A DNA stretch of 64,000 nt from Ashinkailepas kermadecensis (taxonomy: Eukaryota; Arthropoda; Thecostraca; Neolepadidae): assembly GCA_034440615.1 (NCBI GenBank), contig JAOTOM010004618.1:296001-360000 (forward strand), in the 5' to 3' direction. Positions 22,601 through 34,492 of the stretch are shown here, piece after piece (position 1 is the first letter of the stretch; every line of letters starts with the position of its first letter). Under the pieces are notes generated by a model. That model was given only the letters and a program-made list of their open reading frames with translations, searched no databases and was not told the DNA's origin. The translations under genes were made by a program, and so were the position numbers.

Positions 22601-24356
22601 ACTTCCTGAGGTAATTGACCTTTAGTGTGCATGGGAGGCTGTTCAAACTCCAGTTATCACGAATCTAATCCTACAATTCTTAAGAGGCTTCTTTTGCCAT
22701 ATTTACCAGCAGTAACGCGTCAGGATGGCTATTTATACTTTGCAAACAATTTATATTATGCCGTCATTGTGTTGACCCCGGGTTATTGTACATCTGTGTC
22801 TTTTATGACTATTGCCGGGATAGCGAGCATCGGTCTGGACTGCCTGGGTTAGTGGCGGCACCTACGAGCAACATCAATCAAATTGTCGCAGCCTTGAGCT
22901 CTCCTTGATCGGAGGTGCCGTGCTCTCCGTGAGCCATTATTTATTCTCGCCTCACGTTCGGCGTGAATTAGTGGGTTTTGGTTGCTCACGCCGCGCGTGA
23001 CTGCGCGTGAGCACCTGTCACGCGAGGCGTGGACTTTGGGTCGTACCTGACGCGCCGGGCCGCACCACCTCGTGACCTGGCGGCGCACAATACGTCGCCC
23101 TCAGGAATGATGTCGGCTGCACAGTCGTGCGTGGTGGAGGTGGTGGAGGTGGGGGTTCTGCCGAGTTGTGCAGTGACGAGAAGGCTGATTGTTAGCAGCG
23201 ACTTGATTTATGAATTGATGAGACGAATGCCACAAGCATTGGATTTGATCACCAGGTAACCGGGCCCCCTCGTACAGTTTCATTATTAATTATGAAAACA
23301 TTGGAGGAGGAGAGACTGTCCTTCTGCAGATGTAAATCAACAGTTACCAATTGTATTGCGCTGTACGAACTGCAGCGTTGTAATTGTATACCGCAGCATG
23401 AAACAAGCGTCACTCAGTTCTTGGTGCTCAGGTGTTGGAGTTTCGGCCGTCTACTAACATCGATAGCACTGGCGGATCTAGGGGGAGGTGGGGACCGGAG
23501 GCCATGACCCCGCAAAAAGGCCGATGTTTTCTGAACGTTTGCACTAAAATAGCATTTTTTTGATATCTGGTAGACCATTGTATTATAAAAATATTGCTTT
23601 TAACGGGCCTACCGATGTTTAGCTGTGCATATCTCAAGTGTTTTTCGAAATCGAAGATTGCTTAATTGGCTCTCCAAACCGGTCGAAAACCCGCCTTCTG
23701 AATTTGCCAGTGATCAGTGGTACAGATAGGCTACTGGCTTCACCAGTGACTTGCTTCTTCGGAGATTGGCTTCACCAGTGGCTGGCTTCTTCAGTGACGG
23801 AAGACCGGCTGCTGACATCCCCAGTGACGGGAGGTCGGCTGCCGCTGCTTTCGTCAGTGACGGTCAGTTGGCTGCCATCATTCGTGGCCTCGCCGTGGGG
23901 ACGGGGCGGGGTGGGGTGGAAGGAGTCCCCGCAAAATGTCGGACATTTGACACGAGGCTTGTTTCGTTGCATGGAAAGAACACTTCGAATTCCTTCCGTC
24001 CCGCACAAACGTAGTCTGTAGTCTGTGGAGCCACCAATGGCTACGCGCTACTCCAGTGGCGGAATGTCGTCTGCTGGCTTCTTCAGTATCCCGCGGTCGG
24101 GCTGATGATTTATGTTAGTAAGCCGTCCTCCTTCCAGCACCACGAGCAGTCGCGGAAGCCGACCACAGGCCCGCTGCATTGTTCCCTGCCCACGACTTAA
24201 TTTGCGTCCCAGATTGGTGGAGGGGAAGCGTGTCGGTTCGCTGGTGGTGCGGGCACGGCCGTGGTGTCCGATGCTGCTGCACACATGGGTGGTGAAGCCC
24301 CAGGCGTTCCTGGGCTCTGCAGGTCCCATTCAGCCCATGGGTGTTGCGGTCACGGT
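22601..24356. other. no gene seen; MITE end at 23467
   Basis: 23467 onward reads CACTGGCGGATCTAGGGGGA, the terminal word of the hAT-type MITEs, without a visible partner end. 23720-23890 has a degenerate CAGTGACGG/GGCTTCTTC tandem pattern. No supported gene. Confidence 0.45.
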
Positions 24357-24577
24357 CGTTTCCATGGACCCTGCGTATGTCCGAAGACGTTCCAGGCAGT
24401 CGCGGAGATCCCAGTCTTTGTTGCTGTGTCGTTTCCATGGACCCTGCGTATGTCCGAAGACGTTCCAGGCAGTCGCGGAGATCCCAGTCTTTGTTGCTGT
24501 GTCGTTTCCATGGACCCTGCGTATGTCCGAAGACGTTCCAGGCAGTCGCGGAGATCCCAGTCTTTGTTGCTGTGTCC
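24357..24577. repeat. 73-bp tandem repeat, 3 units
   Basis: CGTTTCCATGGACCCTGCGT starts at 24357, 24430 and 24503. The three units look essentially identical, implying a recent triplication. Confidence 0.97.
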
Positions 24578-24584
24578 TGACCGC

Positions 24585-24790
24585 CCCGACAGCTCGGTTG
24601 GTGTGAGCGCCGGTCTGCATTGGCGTCTTCTGGCTGGGTTGGAGTCGCCGCATAGCATTTCCTCAGACTGGGAGGGTCAGCTGGCAACTACTGGCCCGAT
24701 AAGGCCTGGGACGCGGTCGCGCCGGTGCATTGGGGGCACGTGAAACTCGCGGTTAATTCTACCGTGGCTTGGAATTACCAGATCTGGTGG
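24585..24790 (+). mobile_element. SINE family 3 (copy 2)
   Basis: The degenerate tRNA-like head (AGCTCGGTTGGTGTGAGCGC) joins directly to the 73-bp array. The body words TCAGCTGGCAACTACTGGCC and GGTGCATTGGGGGCACGTGA match 17.5 kb. Confidence 0.65.
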
Positions 24791-25199
24791 CTGGCACGGG
24801 CGGTGGAACGTTTCTGGCCGGGGGGGGGGAGCCTATCCAGTATCCAAGGAGAAGTATCATTTTCTGAAGTTCCACCACTTAGACTACTTAAGAAAGAGGT
24901 CTACCCTTACAGTAATGATGCATGTGTGATGTGTGTTTACGTCAATTATCGATACATATTTGCTGGTTCCGGGCAGCTTTACCTCGTTGGGGGGAGGGGG
25001 CACGGCAAGTCTACCTTCCCCGGGCCGGGGGGCTTTTGGAGCCCCCCCCCCCCCACTGACCTAAGATCTACGTAAACTACGGTAAAATACAAAAGACCAT
25101 TAGAAAGCTATAATCGTGGAGAGCCCGAAGCACACCTTAAATTTGCATTTTGACTGATAGAAAACCCCGGATAGGTCAGTAGGTAAACCCCGACTTAAA

Positions 25200-25960
25200 T
25201 CCCTGGAATCAGTGCGGTGTTTCGGGAGACGCGAATTTTCCAGCCCTGACGCAATTTTTCGAGACCTCTTCCGAACTTTTCGGAGTCCGGATCACTTTTC
25301 AGGGTCTCTGCGTGATTTTTGAGGGCCAGGTTCGATTTTCGTTCCCCACGCAATATTTATAAGCACCGCGCAATATTTGTGAGCCTCGACTTGATTTGTT
25401 TCGAGAGACACCGGCACGTTTCTTTTCGAAGCTATACGCAATTTGTTGGGTCCAGACGGGAACGTTTTGTATTTTAAAGTCCTAGTGCGATTTTTTGGTG
25501 GCTCCGGCTCGATTTTGTCCCTCCCCCCCCCTGACGTGATATTTGTGGGTCCCATTGGGATTTTTTCGGGGACCCGGCACGGTGTTTACGGGACCATTTA
25601 GGATTTCTGGTGCCCCGATGGGAATTTTAGGGCCCAGTACTATATTTGGGAGCTCTGACGCGGTTTTTGGATGCCTCTTCTGAATTTTTGTAGCTTGCTT
25701 TTTTTCGGGTCCCAGCGTCATTTCCGGGGTCCCGGCTGGCGTTCTAGTTCCCACGCCGCGATATTTTGGCCACCTGCACGATTTTTTAGCCCCGGCATGA
25801 TCTTTTGGAGGCCTGATGCGTTTTTTTTCGGGAGGGGCTACACGATTTTTTGGGCCTTTTAATTTACTGTTTGCAGATTCCGGTCAGACTTTTAAGACAC
25901 CGGTGCTATTATTTGGGGAGCCATCACCTCTCATGAGAGAGGGCAAATTTTCCTTTTGCG
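25200..25960. repeat. degenerate 20-21 bp satellite, GGGCCCCGGCGCGATTTTTT class
   Basis: Alternates a GC block (GGTCCCGGC, GGGGCCC) and a T-run (GCGATTTTTTGG) roughly every 20-30 bp. The same alternation, on the other strand, fills 57.7-59.3 kb and recurs at 59.8-60.6 kb, so these are related tracts. Individual units are heavily diverged. Confidence 0.75.
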
Positions 25961-26143
25961 CCCCCCGGAACGCCTGTGCCCCACCCCAGCAAACATTCTG
26001 GATAAGTTGTAACACGGAAAGTAAGGAAACAGTTGCCAGAATTCGCCTGGGAGCTCAGCGGTCTCGAGTCACTTCCCTGCGACTTTGAAGCTTCCCCATC
26101 AGTTGGTGGTCGTCGCACTGGTTCCCGGAGTTCAGGCTTGAAT
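25961..26143. other. no gene seen
   Basis: Short unique stretch between two repeats. Confidence 0.3.
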
Positions 26144-26281
26144 CCAGCGGGAGCAGGGTGATCCGCACAATGATCAGGTCAGACTGCCGACTTTGCCGCG
26201 CTATCGGTGTACCAGCGGGAGCAGGGTGATCCGCACAATGATCACGTCAGACTGCCGACTGTGCCACGCTATCGGTGTACC
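26144..26281. repeat. 68-bp tandem duplication
   Basis: CCAGCGGGAGCAGGGTGATC at 26144 and 26212. The two copies differ at a few bases. Confidence 0.93.
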
Positions 26282-26885
26282 TTTGCCGCCTTCGGCTACT
26301 TCGATTACGATGGTGAGGACCACGGCTGGAGATATCTGGTGGGTCAGGCCCGGCCCACCTGGGTTGGTACCCTGCCAATGTTATTTTGTCCTGTTCCCTA
26401 TTCATTCTGAGATATTTTCGAGCCTGACCCCTCTGGCGTGGTGAGAGACCTTCAGCCTTGGTGAGGAGCGTCGGCAGTCTGCGCGCTCGTCTGCATGCCG
26501 CGTCGACTAGGACGGCGTTCCGCGGCGAGCTCTGCGGGCTGTTGGCGCACGCTCGGAATTGCCGGCCAGTCTGCTGTCGTGCCTGATGTGTTTATGACGT
26601 GCGAGTTTGTGTGGTAGCCGGCGCCGCGGGCCGTGTGAGAAGCACGCTGGTTTGTCGGCGGAATTACGCGACGCGTCGGCCGGCCAACCGGCGCTCGGGC
26701 GCCGCCGTAAAAGGCTGGGTGTTAATTTAAGGTCAGTGTGCATAATCATACTGCAGCTGAGATGAAGACATAACCATGACTTTGCACTGGCGGCTGCACT
26801 GTGCAATAACCGTACAGCCGGCAGCCATCTGCGGGCCATGTCTCGCCCCTGCTTACCGCCGCCCCCCTGTCCGCAGGAACGTAAC

Positions 26886-27158
26886 ATGCGGGCGCTCTGC
26901 GGCGCCCTGGCGGCGTGCTGGACGCTGGCGGCGCTGCTGCCATCTATGAGTGGACAGCAGCAGCAGCAGCAGCAGCGGATGCCCTGCGGCCTGGCGCGGC
27001 TGAAATGTCTGTACAGAGACGGCTGCAGAAAGGCGCTGGACAACTACATGGATGGCTGTTTGGACATAATGAACGGCCACACCAAGACGTGCAATGATTT
27101 CTGCACCAAGAGCCTGATTGCGCTCACGTCGACACAGCCCGGTCACGCTCTGATGCAG
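26886..27158 (+). CDS. GAS1/GDNF-receptor-alpha-like protein, exon 1
   Basis: This exon encodes 91 residues. A signal peptide comes first (MRALCGALAACWTLAALLP), then seven glutamines, then the start of a GDNF-receptor-alpha type cysteine-rich domain (LARLKCLYRDGCRKALDNYM, then C..IMNGHTKTC..FC). GAS1 and GFR-alpha proteins are extracellular, GPI-anchored and bind ligands such as Hedgehog or GDNF relatives. I infer membership from cysteine spacing and wording; the ligand is unknown. An ATG also lies 16 codons upstream (26838), but the one used here starts the hydrophobic signal directly. The exon ends at CAG|GTGAGA (27158/27159), phase 0, and joins cleanly to 35678 so that the domain continues into CDCGQDQFC. 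Joined length is 253 residues, shorter than vertebrate GAS1 (about 345). Upstream (26460-26885) is CpG-rich and may be the promoter. Exon pairing is by frame and motif only; no transcript was seen. Confidence 0.85.
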
Positions 27159-27227
27159 GTGAGAGGCGACCGCTTACCGGGAGATGCCCACTCATGGCCG
27201 GTGCCGCCCGCTCTCCGCTCGCTGTGT

Positions 27228-27400
27228 GTGGCGGTAGCTCGGTCGGTGGGGCGTTGAACTCTTGATGGCATGATCGTCGGTTCAAATCCCGCAGCCGGTG
27301 GAATTGCCGGGTTCACCCGCGACCAGTCGGCGTGGGAGGTTGGCGACGCTATGTGACCTGGCGGTTGAATGCGTCGTATAAGAGCCCCAGGTCCTTCTTC
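27228..27400 (+). mobile_element. SINE family 2 (copy 3)
   Basis: Lys-like head (AGCTCGGTCGGTGGGGCGTT, GGTTCAAATCCCGC) starting about 70 bp after the splice donor. Body GGTTGGCGACGCTATGTGAC and a GAATGCGTCGTATAAGAGCC end. Confidence 0.78.
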
Positions 27401-27429
27401 GTGCCACTGTGGCATGGCGGAATGGTCTG

Positions 27430-27620
27430 CCAGTCGCCTTGGGGTGGGTCCACTGTGGGGTTTGGTTCGCTTCTGGGTTGGGTCCGCTCCGGGGCTGGGT
27501 TCGCTCCTCTGGGTGGGTCTGCTCCGGGGTTGGGTTCGCTTCTTGGGGTGGGTCCGCTCCTTGGGGTGGGTCCGCTCCGGGGCTGGGTTCGCCTCTTGGG
27601 GTGAGTCCGCTCCGGGGTGC
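27430..27620. repeat. short tandem repeat GGGTGGGTCCGCTCC
   Basis: Units of about 16-17 bp alternating GGGTTCGCT and GGGTGGGTCCGCTCCG. Confidence 0.88.
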
Positions 27621-28761
27621 CTTCCGGGCTTCACGCGGGAGAACAAGGTGCCTGGGCACTGGGCAGTGCCGGCAAGGGACACTCGCATAGATGTAATGAA
27701 ATAAGTGAAAATGTAATCGAAAAGCGCCGTGCGAAGTTAGCAGCTGCAGTTTTATGAGAACGATTATGTGCGAAGGAGGTATGTCGAGGCGGGGCGGAAC
27801 GTCTGGGCAGCAGTAGGGGAGGGACAGTGCTTTCGAAAGTTCGGCAATGTGTTTGTGGCCTCTGACAGATATCTTGCTTGTGCAATATCAGTGATCAATG
27901 CAGAGGGCTGAAAAGAGCCAAATCACTTCGTGTTAGCGATCAGGCTAGAAATGGCTAGGCGCGCCGTCACGGTGGTCTCAGAGAGAGAGAGACGAGCGAA
28001 CGTTGTTGCATGCGTTGTTGCATGGATCAAGTTCTGGCAAGGGCGCTAAATGACCAATGCAGTCGATGCGCCCTAAAACACCAATAACTAACTAAGTTCT
28101 GGCGATGCGCCTGCCAGCTTGCAATGGGATGTTGTTTTTAAAAAAAACTTATTGGTTTAATTTCCACGCATCCCACCGCCCTGTGGTTGTCATAATGATT
28201 AATATGATGACTGGCTCTGCTGGTTACAGCATAAATGGTTTTTTTTTCTTCTGTATGCTAGGATTAACACGCACAGGACCGTGCGATAGTGGGGTGATGA
28301 TGTTGCTGCACCACCCTGGGTTTTTCAGTAAAAGTGGAAAATAGCTTGCACGAACGCCCCGAGGTCTTTAGAAGTTGATGGGGCTCGTCTTTTGATGTAC
28401 AATTTTTGTTTTTAGCTGATGCAGTGTTCTAGGTCTAATGTTGTTTAACAGTGCACGTTGCATTTCGGGCCCGCGCGTAGGTAGACCTATGCTGACCTAT
28501 GCTGACCTATGCTGACCTATGCTGGTATGATGGATGAACAATGTGAATGTTCCTACCTGTAAGTAAATTCGCGTTTTTATCCAGCATATTACGCAAACGA
28601 TTCAATAAAATGCAACGAAGCTCTGCATAGTTTTGCGAGCATTTATTGTAGAACGTTTGAAGTCAAGCTTGTCAGGTCATGCTAGGTCAGATTGTTGGCC
28701 TGAAACGATTCTTCGTGAACATGTCGGGGCGGAATTCTGCGGATTTCCCACTTTTGAAGTT
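27621..28761. other. intronic DNA; truncated SINE-like tail at 28044-28096
   Basis: 28044-28096 reads GCGCTAAATGACCAATGCAG then TCGATGCGCCCTAAAACACC and an AACTAACTAA tail. 28488-28530 repeats CTATGCTGAC four times. Nothing coding. Confidence 0.5.
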
Positions 28762-28927
28762 GGGGACGAGTGGTCTAGGGGTAAGATGCTCGTCTCGCAA
28801 TCGAAAGATTGTGGGTTCGAATCTCACCTGTCGCTACTCTTCGCCCGCGACCAATCGGCGTGAGAGATTGGCGACGCTATTTGACTCAACGGTCGATGTG
28901 TCGCAAAACCAATAACCAACCAACCAA
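28762..28927 (+). mobile_element. SINE family 1 (copy 6)
   Basis: Full copy. CCACTTTTGAAGTT at 28748-28761 and at 28928-28941 (perfect 14 bp). Confidence 0.95.
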
Positions 28928-30252
28928 CCACTTTTGAAGTTCGGACCCAAATAGATGGCGAACAATGGACAATCCTTACGAAATACATCTCACTGTGTCC
29001 CACATTCAATTCGAAGTCCAGCAATAGTTTGTATGATGCTGAAGCGTTCACGCTCTCCTGTACAGGTTGGATCAAGTCACGCATTGTCAAAATGTTGTTT
29101 GGGTTTTTTATTCCTAAAAACAGTTTTGACCCTGTGGGATAAATATGAACGCTGAATTCGACATCAGTACCCACGATTACCCTAGAACCAGATTTAATCC
29201 TCCAGATTGTGAGATGTTGACCCTTAATGACGTGACCTAACCTACGTAGGAGCCCGTGAGTTATATGGGATCATGCTATCAGTCAATGGACTTAACATTG
29301 AATGAAAACACGGTGGTATTTCATGAGGGTACCATGCATAGTCGGCAATCTATTCGGGTCCAACCTGGAAAAGCACGAAATCTACCGAAATTCGCCGAGA
29401 CATATTCCCGAAGAATCTTCACAGGTTAGTTACCTGACGTGACCTGACGACACGAAGTTCTAAACCAATGATTCCACAATGGATGCCCGCAAGTGTGCGC
29501 AACATTTGGGCCCGCTATGCCCGCCATTTACGTACTCAGGCAAAATCTGGGTGTGGGGTTGCAACAGCAACGACAACACAATACGGGCATATCGTCTGTC
29601 GTATTCAACACAACATTCAGCATTTAAGTCATATGCAGTGAGAGACATAGGTCTGCTGCTCCTGCTTTGCACGCCTCAGTCGGACAAACAACATTGGCAC
29701 TTCAGTGAACAGGGTACCACTAGACTCCTGTCGACAAGCAACAATTGATTGCTACGGATTTCGGACTTCGGCAACACGGAATGAACTGGAAAGACTGTAA
29801 GGAGCTCGGTTGCAAAGGGTGTAGCGAAAGGGGAGGAAAGGTTTATGTTGCCAATTAAGCATTCTCTTGTCGTAAAAATGATAAAACTCAACTTTTGCAT
29901 TCTCAACTTCTACACCTGCTTGCTTTATTCAGCTTGATTGGCAAATCGATTACTTAACTAAATTACACCTGTTTCATTGAAGAACCCAAATTGTTTGGCG
30001 TACGTCATATGTTGTAAGGTGTATTGTATTACATTATTGTATGTATTGTGCACGGTGCGGCAACCGAGATATTCATATTTATTTCCTGCTAAAGTTTTTT
30101 TTGTCAGGCTGATGCCGTCCAACTTAATTTACAGTCAGAGGACTGGTTTAGATTGCTTCAGCATGAAATGCAACCGACCCAGCCGTCATTCCTGGTGTGA
30201 AACCACTTTTAATTATTTGAAGATGGAGCAGCGTTTAATGCCATGTTCTGTA
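28928..30252. other. intronic DNA, no feature recognised
   Basis: AT-rich and unique-looking. Open frames here lack recognisable protein features. Confidence 0.35.
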
Positions 30253-30628
30253 CAGTGGCGCACCGGAGGGGGGGCCCAGGGGGCCCGGGCACCCCCCCCC
30301 CCCATGAGACCAAGTGCCCTTTTGGCCAAAAGTGCCCTTTTGACCGAAAAGTGCCCTTTTTGCCAGAATGTCCCAAATTTAGCCCAAAAATCACCTGCTT
30401 ATCATAAGGCAGGTGATTTGCGGGCTAAATTTTGGACATCCCGGCCAAAAAAAGCATTTTTTCTAGCAATTTTAAAACAAATTGCTTGTTACCCTCCCCC
30501 CGGTCAACAAACCTTCCAGTATGCCCCGGGCCGCAAAGTGCCCTTTGGAGCCGGTCAAGTGCCCTTTTTGAGCCGGCCAAGTGCCCTTTTTGGTCCGGGC
30601 CCCCCCCATGGAAAAATCTTGGCGCCTG
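30253..30628. mobile_element. hAT-type MITE, 376 bp, perfect 8-bp TSD
   Basis: GTTCTGTA lies at 30245-30252 and again at 30629-30636. The ends are short and imperfectly inverted: CAGTGGCGCACC at the left, and CAGGCGCCAAG as the complement of the right end. Inside are repeated AAGTGCCCTTTTGGCC words and a strong hairpin (CCCAAATTTAGCCC..AAATCACCTGC / GCAGGTGATTTGCGGGCTAA) at about 30369-30437. An 8-bp duplication plus CAG-type ends is the hAT signature. There is no transposase, so it is non-autonomous. Confidence 0.85.
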
Positions 30629-30636
30629 GTTCTGTA

Positions 30637-31484
30637 TGTTGGATTGCAGCAATGGCAGCATAAATAACGTCCCAAGGGGCCGGTGGAATCCACTTTCCAG
30701 GAACAAGGTCACTCTAGAGTTGTCTGCCCATACGAAGTCGATATTGTGAAGTTCAGTGCGACCGGCATTTCGGAATATTTATATTGGGCCAAAGCTGAAC
30801 CGACTTAAATGGTTCAGTGGCCAACTAACCAAAATGGCGCGACCACAGGAGGTAGGAGGTACCGTCCCGTGGCTAAAAACGTGCGCTTGTACTGTGTTAC
30901 TTGCCCAGCTTCCGAGCGAAAAAGGCAAATAGTGCAAAGTTGTCTCCAAATGAAATTGCTGCGCTCGATTAATATTTTCTGGATGCACCACTGGTGGTAG
31001 GCAGGCGCCTGGGCTTCGCCATGGTGAGGGACGGGCAGCGCATCATCCAAGCTTTCGTGAAATTCAACCTTGCACCTCTCCTAGCGTTGCGTTAAAAAAT
31101 GACTGAACATACTTTCTTGCCCCTTCCCCACACTACGCAAAATTCATGGCCACGTCTCTGAACAGAGGGCTGGGGTTTGTCTGAGCAGCCCGGAACAGCC
31201 GGGTCTGTGAGCGCATCCCATGTGACGCCATCACTCGCTGGCTTATCTGATGGCTGCTTGTCATCCGATCGCTGGTCATCTCGCGTACAAAAGCCCGGGC
31301 ACAACCCTGGTCCCAGCTGTAATTTGTTGTCCTCACCGTTCCTTCGTTTCCCATGCCCGCGCCTGTTTTTCCCGCCACCTGCACCGTTTCCGTCTCCCCA
31401 CCGCACCGCACGTCACCCCGGCCGGCATAGTTGCTCTGTCCGCCGCCAGGCGTCTCTGCGTGCCGGGCAGTTTGACGTGCTCCC
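30637..31484. other. intronic DNA, no feature recognised
   Basis: Nothing beyond weak open frames. Confidence 0.3.
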
Positions 31485-31725
31485 CCTGCTGGTACGGCTC
31501 TGTCTGGCATGTTCCTCCCGGCTGGTACAACTGCTTTTTACGTGCTCCTCCCGGCTGGTACGGCTGTCTGGCGTGCTCCCCCGGCTGGTACAGCTGCTTT
31601 TGACGTGCTCCTCCCGGCTGGTACGGCTCTGTCTGACGTGCTCCTCCCGGCTGGTACGGCTCTGTCTGACGTGCTCCTCCCGGCTGGTACGGCTCTGTCT
31701 GACGTGCTCCTCCCGGTGGTACGGC
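31485..31725. repeat. 33-bp minisatellite, about 7 units
   Basis: Units contain CGGCTGGTACGGCTCTGTCT and GACGTGCTCCTCC, with length variants at the left end. Confidence 0.95.
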
Positions 31726-31982
31726 TCTGGTGAATTGATTGTGAGCCGGAAGCATCTGTTCATTGCTTCCTTCATGCCATTTGGGATCCAATCGCTTCTG
31801 AAAAAAGAATAGTGTGCACCATAGGTCAAGTGTTTAAGGGTAAGCATGATCAACATCAAACATACTAACATGTAATAATAAATTGCATCAAGTAGAAATC
31901 AAGAGCCTTCAACCTTTGGAAGTATACACATGCTTTGCATTGCATTGGTATATTCTCGTGGGAAGAGACATGTTGGCTAAGG

Positions 31983-32641
31983 CACTGGCGGATCTAGTCC
32001 ACCGGTTTGGGGGGGGAAACTTTCGGTTTTCGTAGTCAGCCCCTCCCCTCCCCCTCCACAGTGGCGTGCCTAGGAATTACATCAGGGGAGGGGTCGAACG
32101 GATTTGGAGGGTGCCCATTCTCTCACTATTTTTGGTTAAAAGCACCGGATTTCGACCGCTATTTGGCAAAGGGGCCCATTTTTAAAAGTAATAATAATAA
32201 TTGACAACAAAATTTCCGGTGTAGAGGCCCCAGCCTACCTCCACCGTTTCTATGTTACCGGATTTTTGTTCTTGTTTACCGAAACGTTCACGTTCACGTT
32301 CAACGTCTTGTACCACGTCAACGTTCGTGCATGTGTACACACTGGCGGATCCGATTTTGTCAACTCTTGCTGTAAGCAGAACTCAGCATGGAACCCTCGA
32401 TGTGTGTCAGAATCTACTATGCTACCATACTGGCTTCGAAATAATTATTTATTAAAAAAAAATCCTTTAAAATTGGAGATTCTTTCATCCAGACGCTATT
32501 TTTTAACCTCTGCAAAGGTTACTGCATTTTAATTTAGTTGACTTCTGTTGGTTTCGGGAGGGCCAAAAGACACTATGCCCCCCGCCCTTAAGCGCTTCGG
32601 GGGGCCATGACCGGAATGGCCCCTCCCTGGATCCGCCAGTG
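31983..32641. mobile_element. hAT-type MITE, 659 bp, 8-bp TSD (7/8)
   Basis: The left end CACTGGCGGATCTAG and the right end CTGGATCCGCCAGTG are inverted copies. GGCTAAGG at 31975-31982 and GGCTCAGG at 32642-32649 are the target duplication with one mismatch. Internally there are further MITE-type ends (CAGTGGCGTGCCTAGG at about 32062 and CACTGGCGGATCCGAT at about 32339), suggesting nested insertions. Confidence 0.8.
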
Positions 32642-32749
32642 GGCTCAGGTATGCAAATTCGATCAGGTATATATCAAATTAAAATCCATTTTGCTCATAT
32701 TTTAACATTTTTACTCCATTCATTCATTGATTCTATTCAGGGTAGCACA

Positions 32750-33345
32750 CGGTCCTTATCCACTGTAGACATATTCTAGTCAACTGTAAAGACACGGTCC
32801 TGTTCCAGAGTAAAGATAAAGTCCTAGTCCACAGTAAGGACACGGTCCTGTTCCAGTGTAAAGACACGATCCTGTTCCAGGGTAAAGACACGATCCTGTT
32901 CCAGGGTAAAGACACGATCCTGTTCCAGGGTAAAGACACGATCCTGTTCCAGGGTAAAGACACGATCCTGTTCCAGGGTAAAGACAAAGTCCTAGTCCAT
33001 AGTAAAGACACGATCCTGTTCAAGAGTAAAGACATGGTCCTGTTGAAGACACGGTCCTGTTCCAGGGTAAACACGCAGACCTGGTCCACAGTACAGACAC
33101 GGTCCTGTTCCACAGTACAGACACGGTCTTGTTCCACAGTAAAGACACGGTCCTGATCCAGGAGAAAGATACTGCCCTGGCCCGCATGGTCATGGACCAT
33201 AAAGACGTGATCCTGGTCGACGGTATGGACATGGTCCTGTTCCAGGGTAAACATACCAACCTAGTCCATAGTAGAGACACGATCCTGGCCCATGGTTGGG
33301 GTACACACACAGACCTGGTCCACGATAAGGGCATAGTCCCGGTCC
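32750..33345. repeat. 24-bp minisatellite, about 25 units
   Basis: Units of CCTGTTCCAGGGTAAAGACA plus CGAT, most homogeneous at 32840-32990 and increasingly diverged to the right. Confidence 0.95.
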
Positions 33346-33381
33346 TTTCTGTCCGGGATCGACGGATGGGGGATCGTGTCT

Positions 33382-33485
33382 CGTCAGCGGTCCACTGGGT
33401 GGGGTACCGTGGCATAGGATCTCCATCAGCCTGCATCGTCAGCGGTCCACTGGGCGGGGTACCGTGGCATGGGATCTCCCTCATC
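33382..33485. repeat. 55-bp tandem duplication
   Basis: CGTCAGCGGTCCACTGGG starts at 33382 and 33437, followed in both by GGGGTACCGTGGCAT. Confidence 0.92.
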
Positions 33486-34492
33486 AGCTTGCAGGCTCGT
33501 CGCCATCAACGACTATTCACGCGGAGTTCATAGGTCCGGTTTAAACACGCACCAAACAACTTTATGGTTGTGTCGTGCTTTTTTCTGGTGCCCGAGACCT
33601 TGGCGTGCACCTTTATGAGGCGTCATTTACTCGAGGATCGATTGCGTAGATAGCGTACCACATTCCAGCTTTAATGGTGCTCTTCGCAGGCATTTGTAGG
33701 CGAGAACTTCCAGGCAGCGTTCTCGCCTGGAAGTTTCTCATTACATTCTTAACATTAAAGAACATTAAATTCTCGGAAGTTATTGGAGGTACTGAAGCAG
33801 ATCAGCACTCTAATGCCAATTTAATGTTCCTTACCATGCGACTGAAAGACCACAGGAAATTGGGTGCATGTTACAATGCTTCGACCAGTAGTCTCTTCTT
33901 TATTAGGAAAACTAACTCTAGTCTCATGCTGTTGAAATAATACTTTAATTGAAAATGTCTTTATATATGTATGTATATGTTGATTCGGCAATATCTTTGC
34001 AGACTGACAGAGTGGACATGCTGATTATGATGTTGTCCGATAGTGCTGCTCGCGTGAGTGTTTTTGAAGTGTTCGCCAAATGGGGTGCTAGTGGTTTTGT
34101 TATTGGCGTCCCTTACGTACTCGTTTGGGCGCTACATGACCAATGAAGTCGATGTGCCCTAAAGTCCAAATAACTGACTCCTGAGTACTTATTAAAACTG
34201 TCTCTAACCATGTGTTTTGTTTCTGCTGTGTACGCGATATTCAACGGTGGGCATAGCTGGCAGGTGATGAGGTAGAACGTGTTTCGCGTGTGGCATCTAC
34301 CCTAAAGTTTCGCCAGACAACAATGACACTTTTTGCTCCCAGCAGGACATGGGTGTGGGTTGAGAACGCACTTTGTCTCATGGTGTGTTGCCACGCGTTA
34401 TGGTAGCTTCGCAGTTCTGATGGCCGCTGTTCTTAACTTATGATACACACAGGAAGGAAAACAACAGGCTATCCCTCGTCTAACAAAAACTT
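33486..34492. other. intronic DNA; hairpin at 33702-33739; SINE-like tail at 34128
   Basis: GAGAACTTCCAGGC and GCCTGGAAGTTTCTC flank a 9-base loop. 34128-34185 has the GGCGCTACATGACCAATGAA tail of the truncated dispersed repeat. No coding signal. Confidence 0.5.

Noticed and set aside
21189..22646. 485-codon minus-strand open frame rich in CQPQG repeats
   Set aside because: It is produced by the 15-bp minisatellite. All three frames on the minus strand and others on the plus strand are open too, and the flanks have no recognisable protein features.
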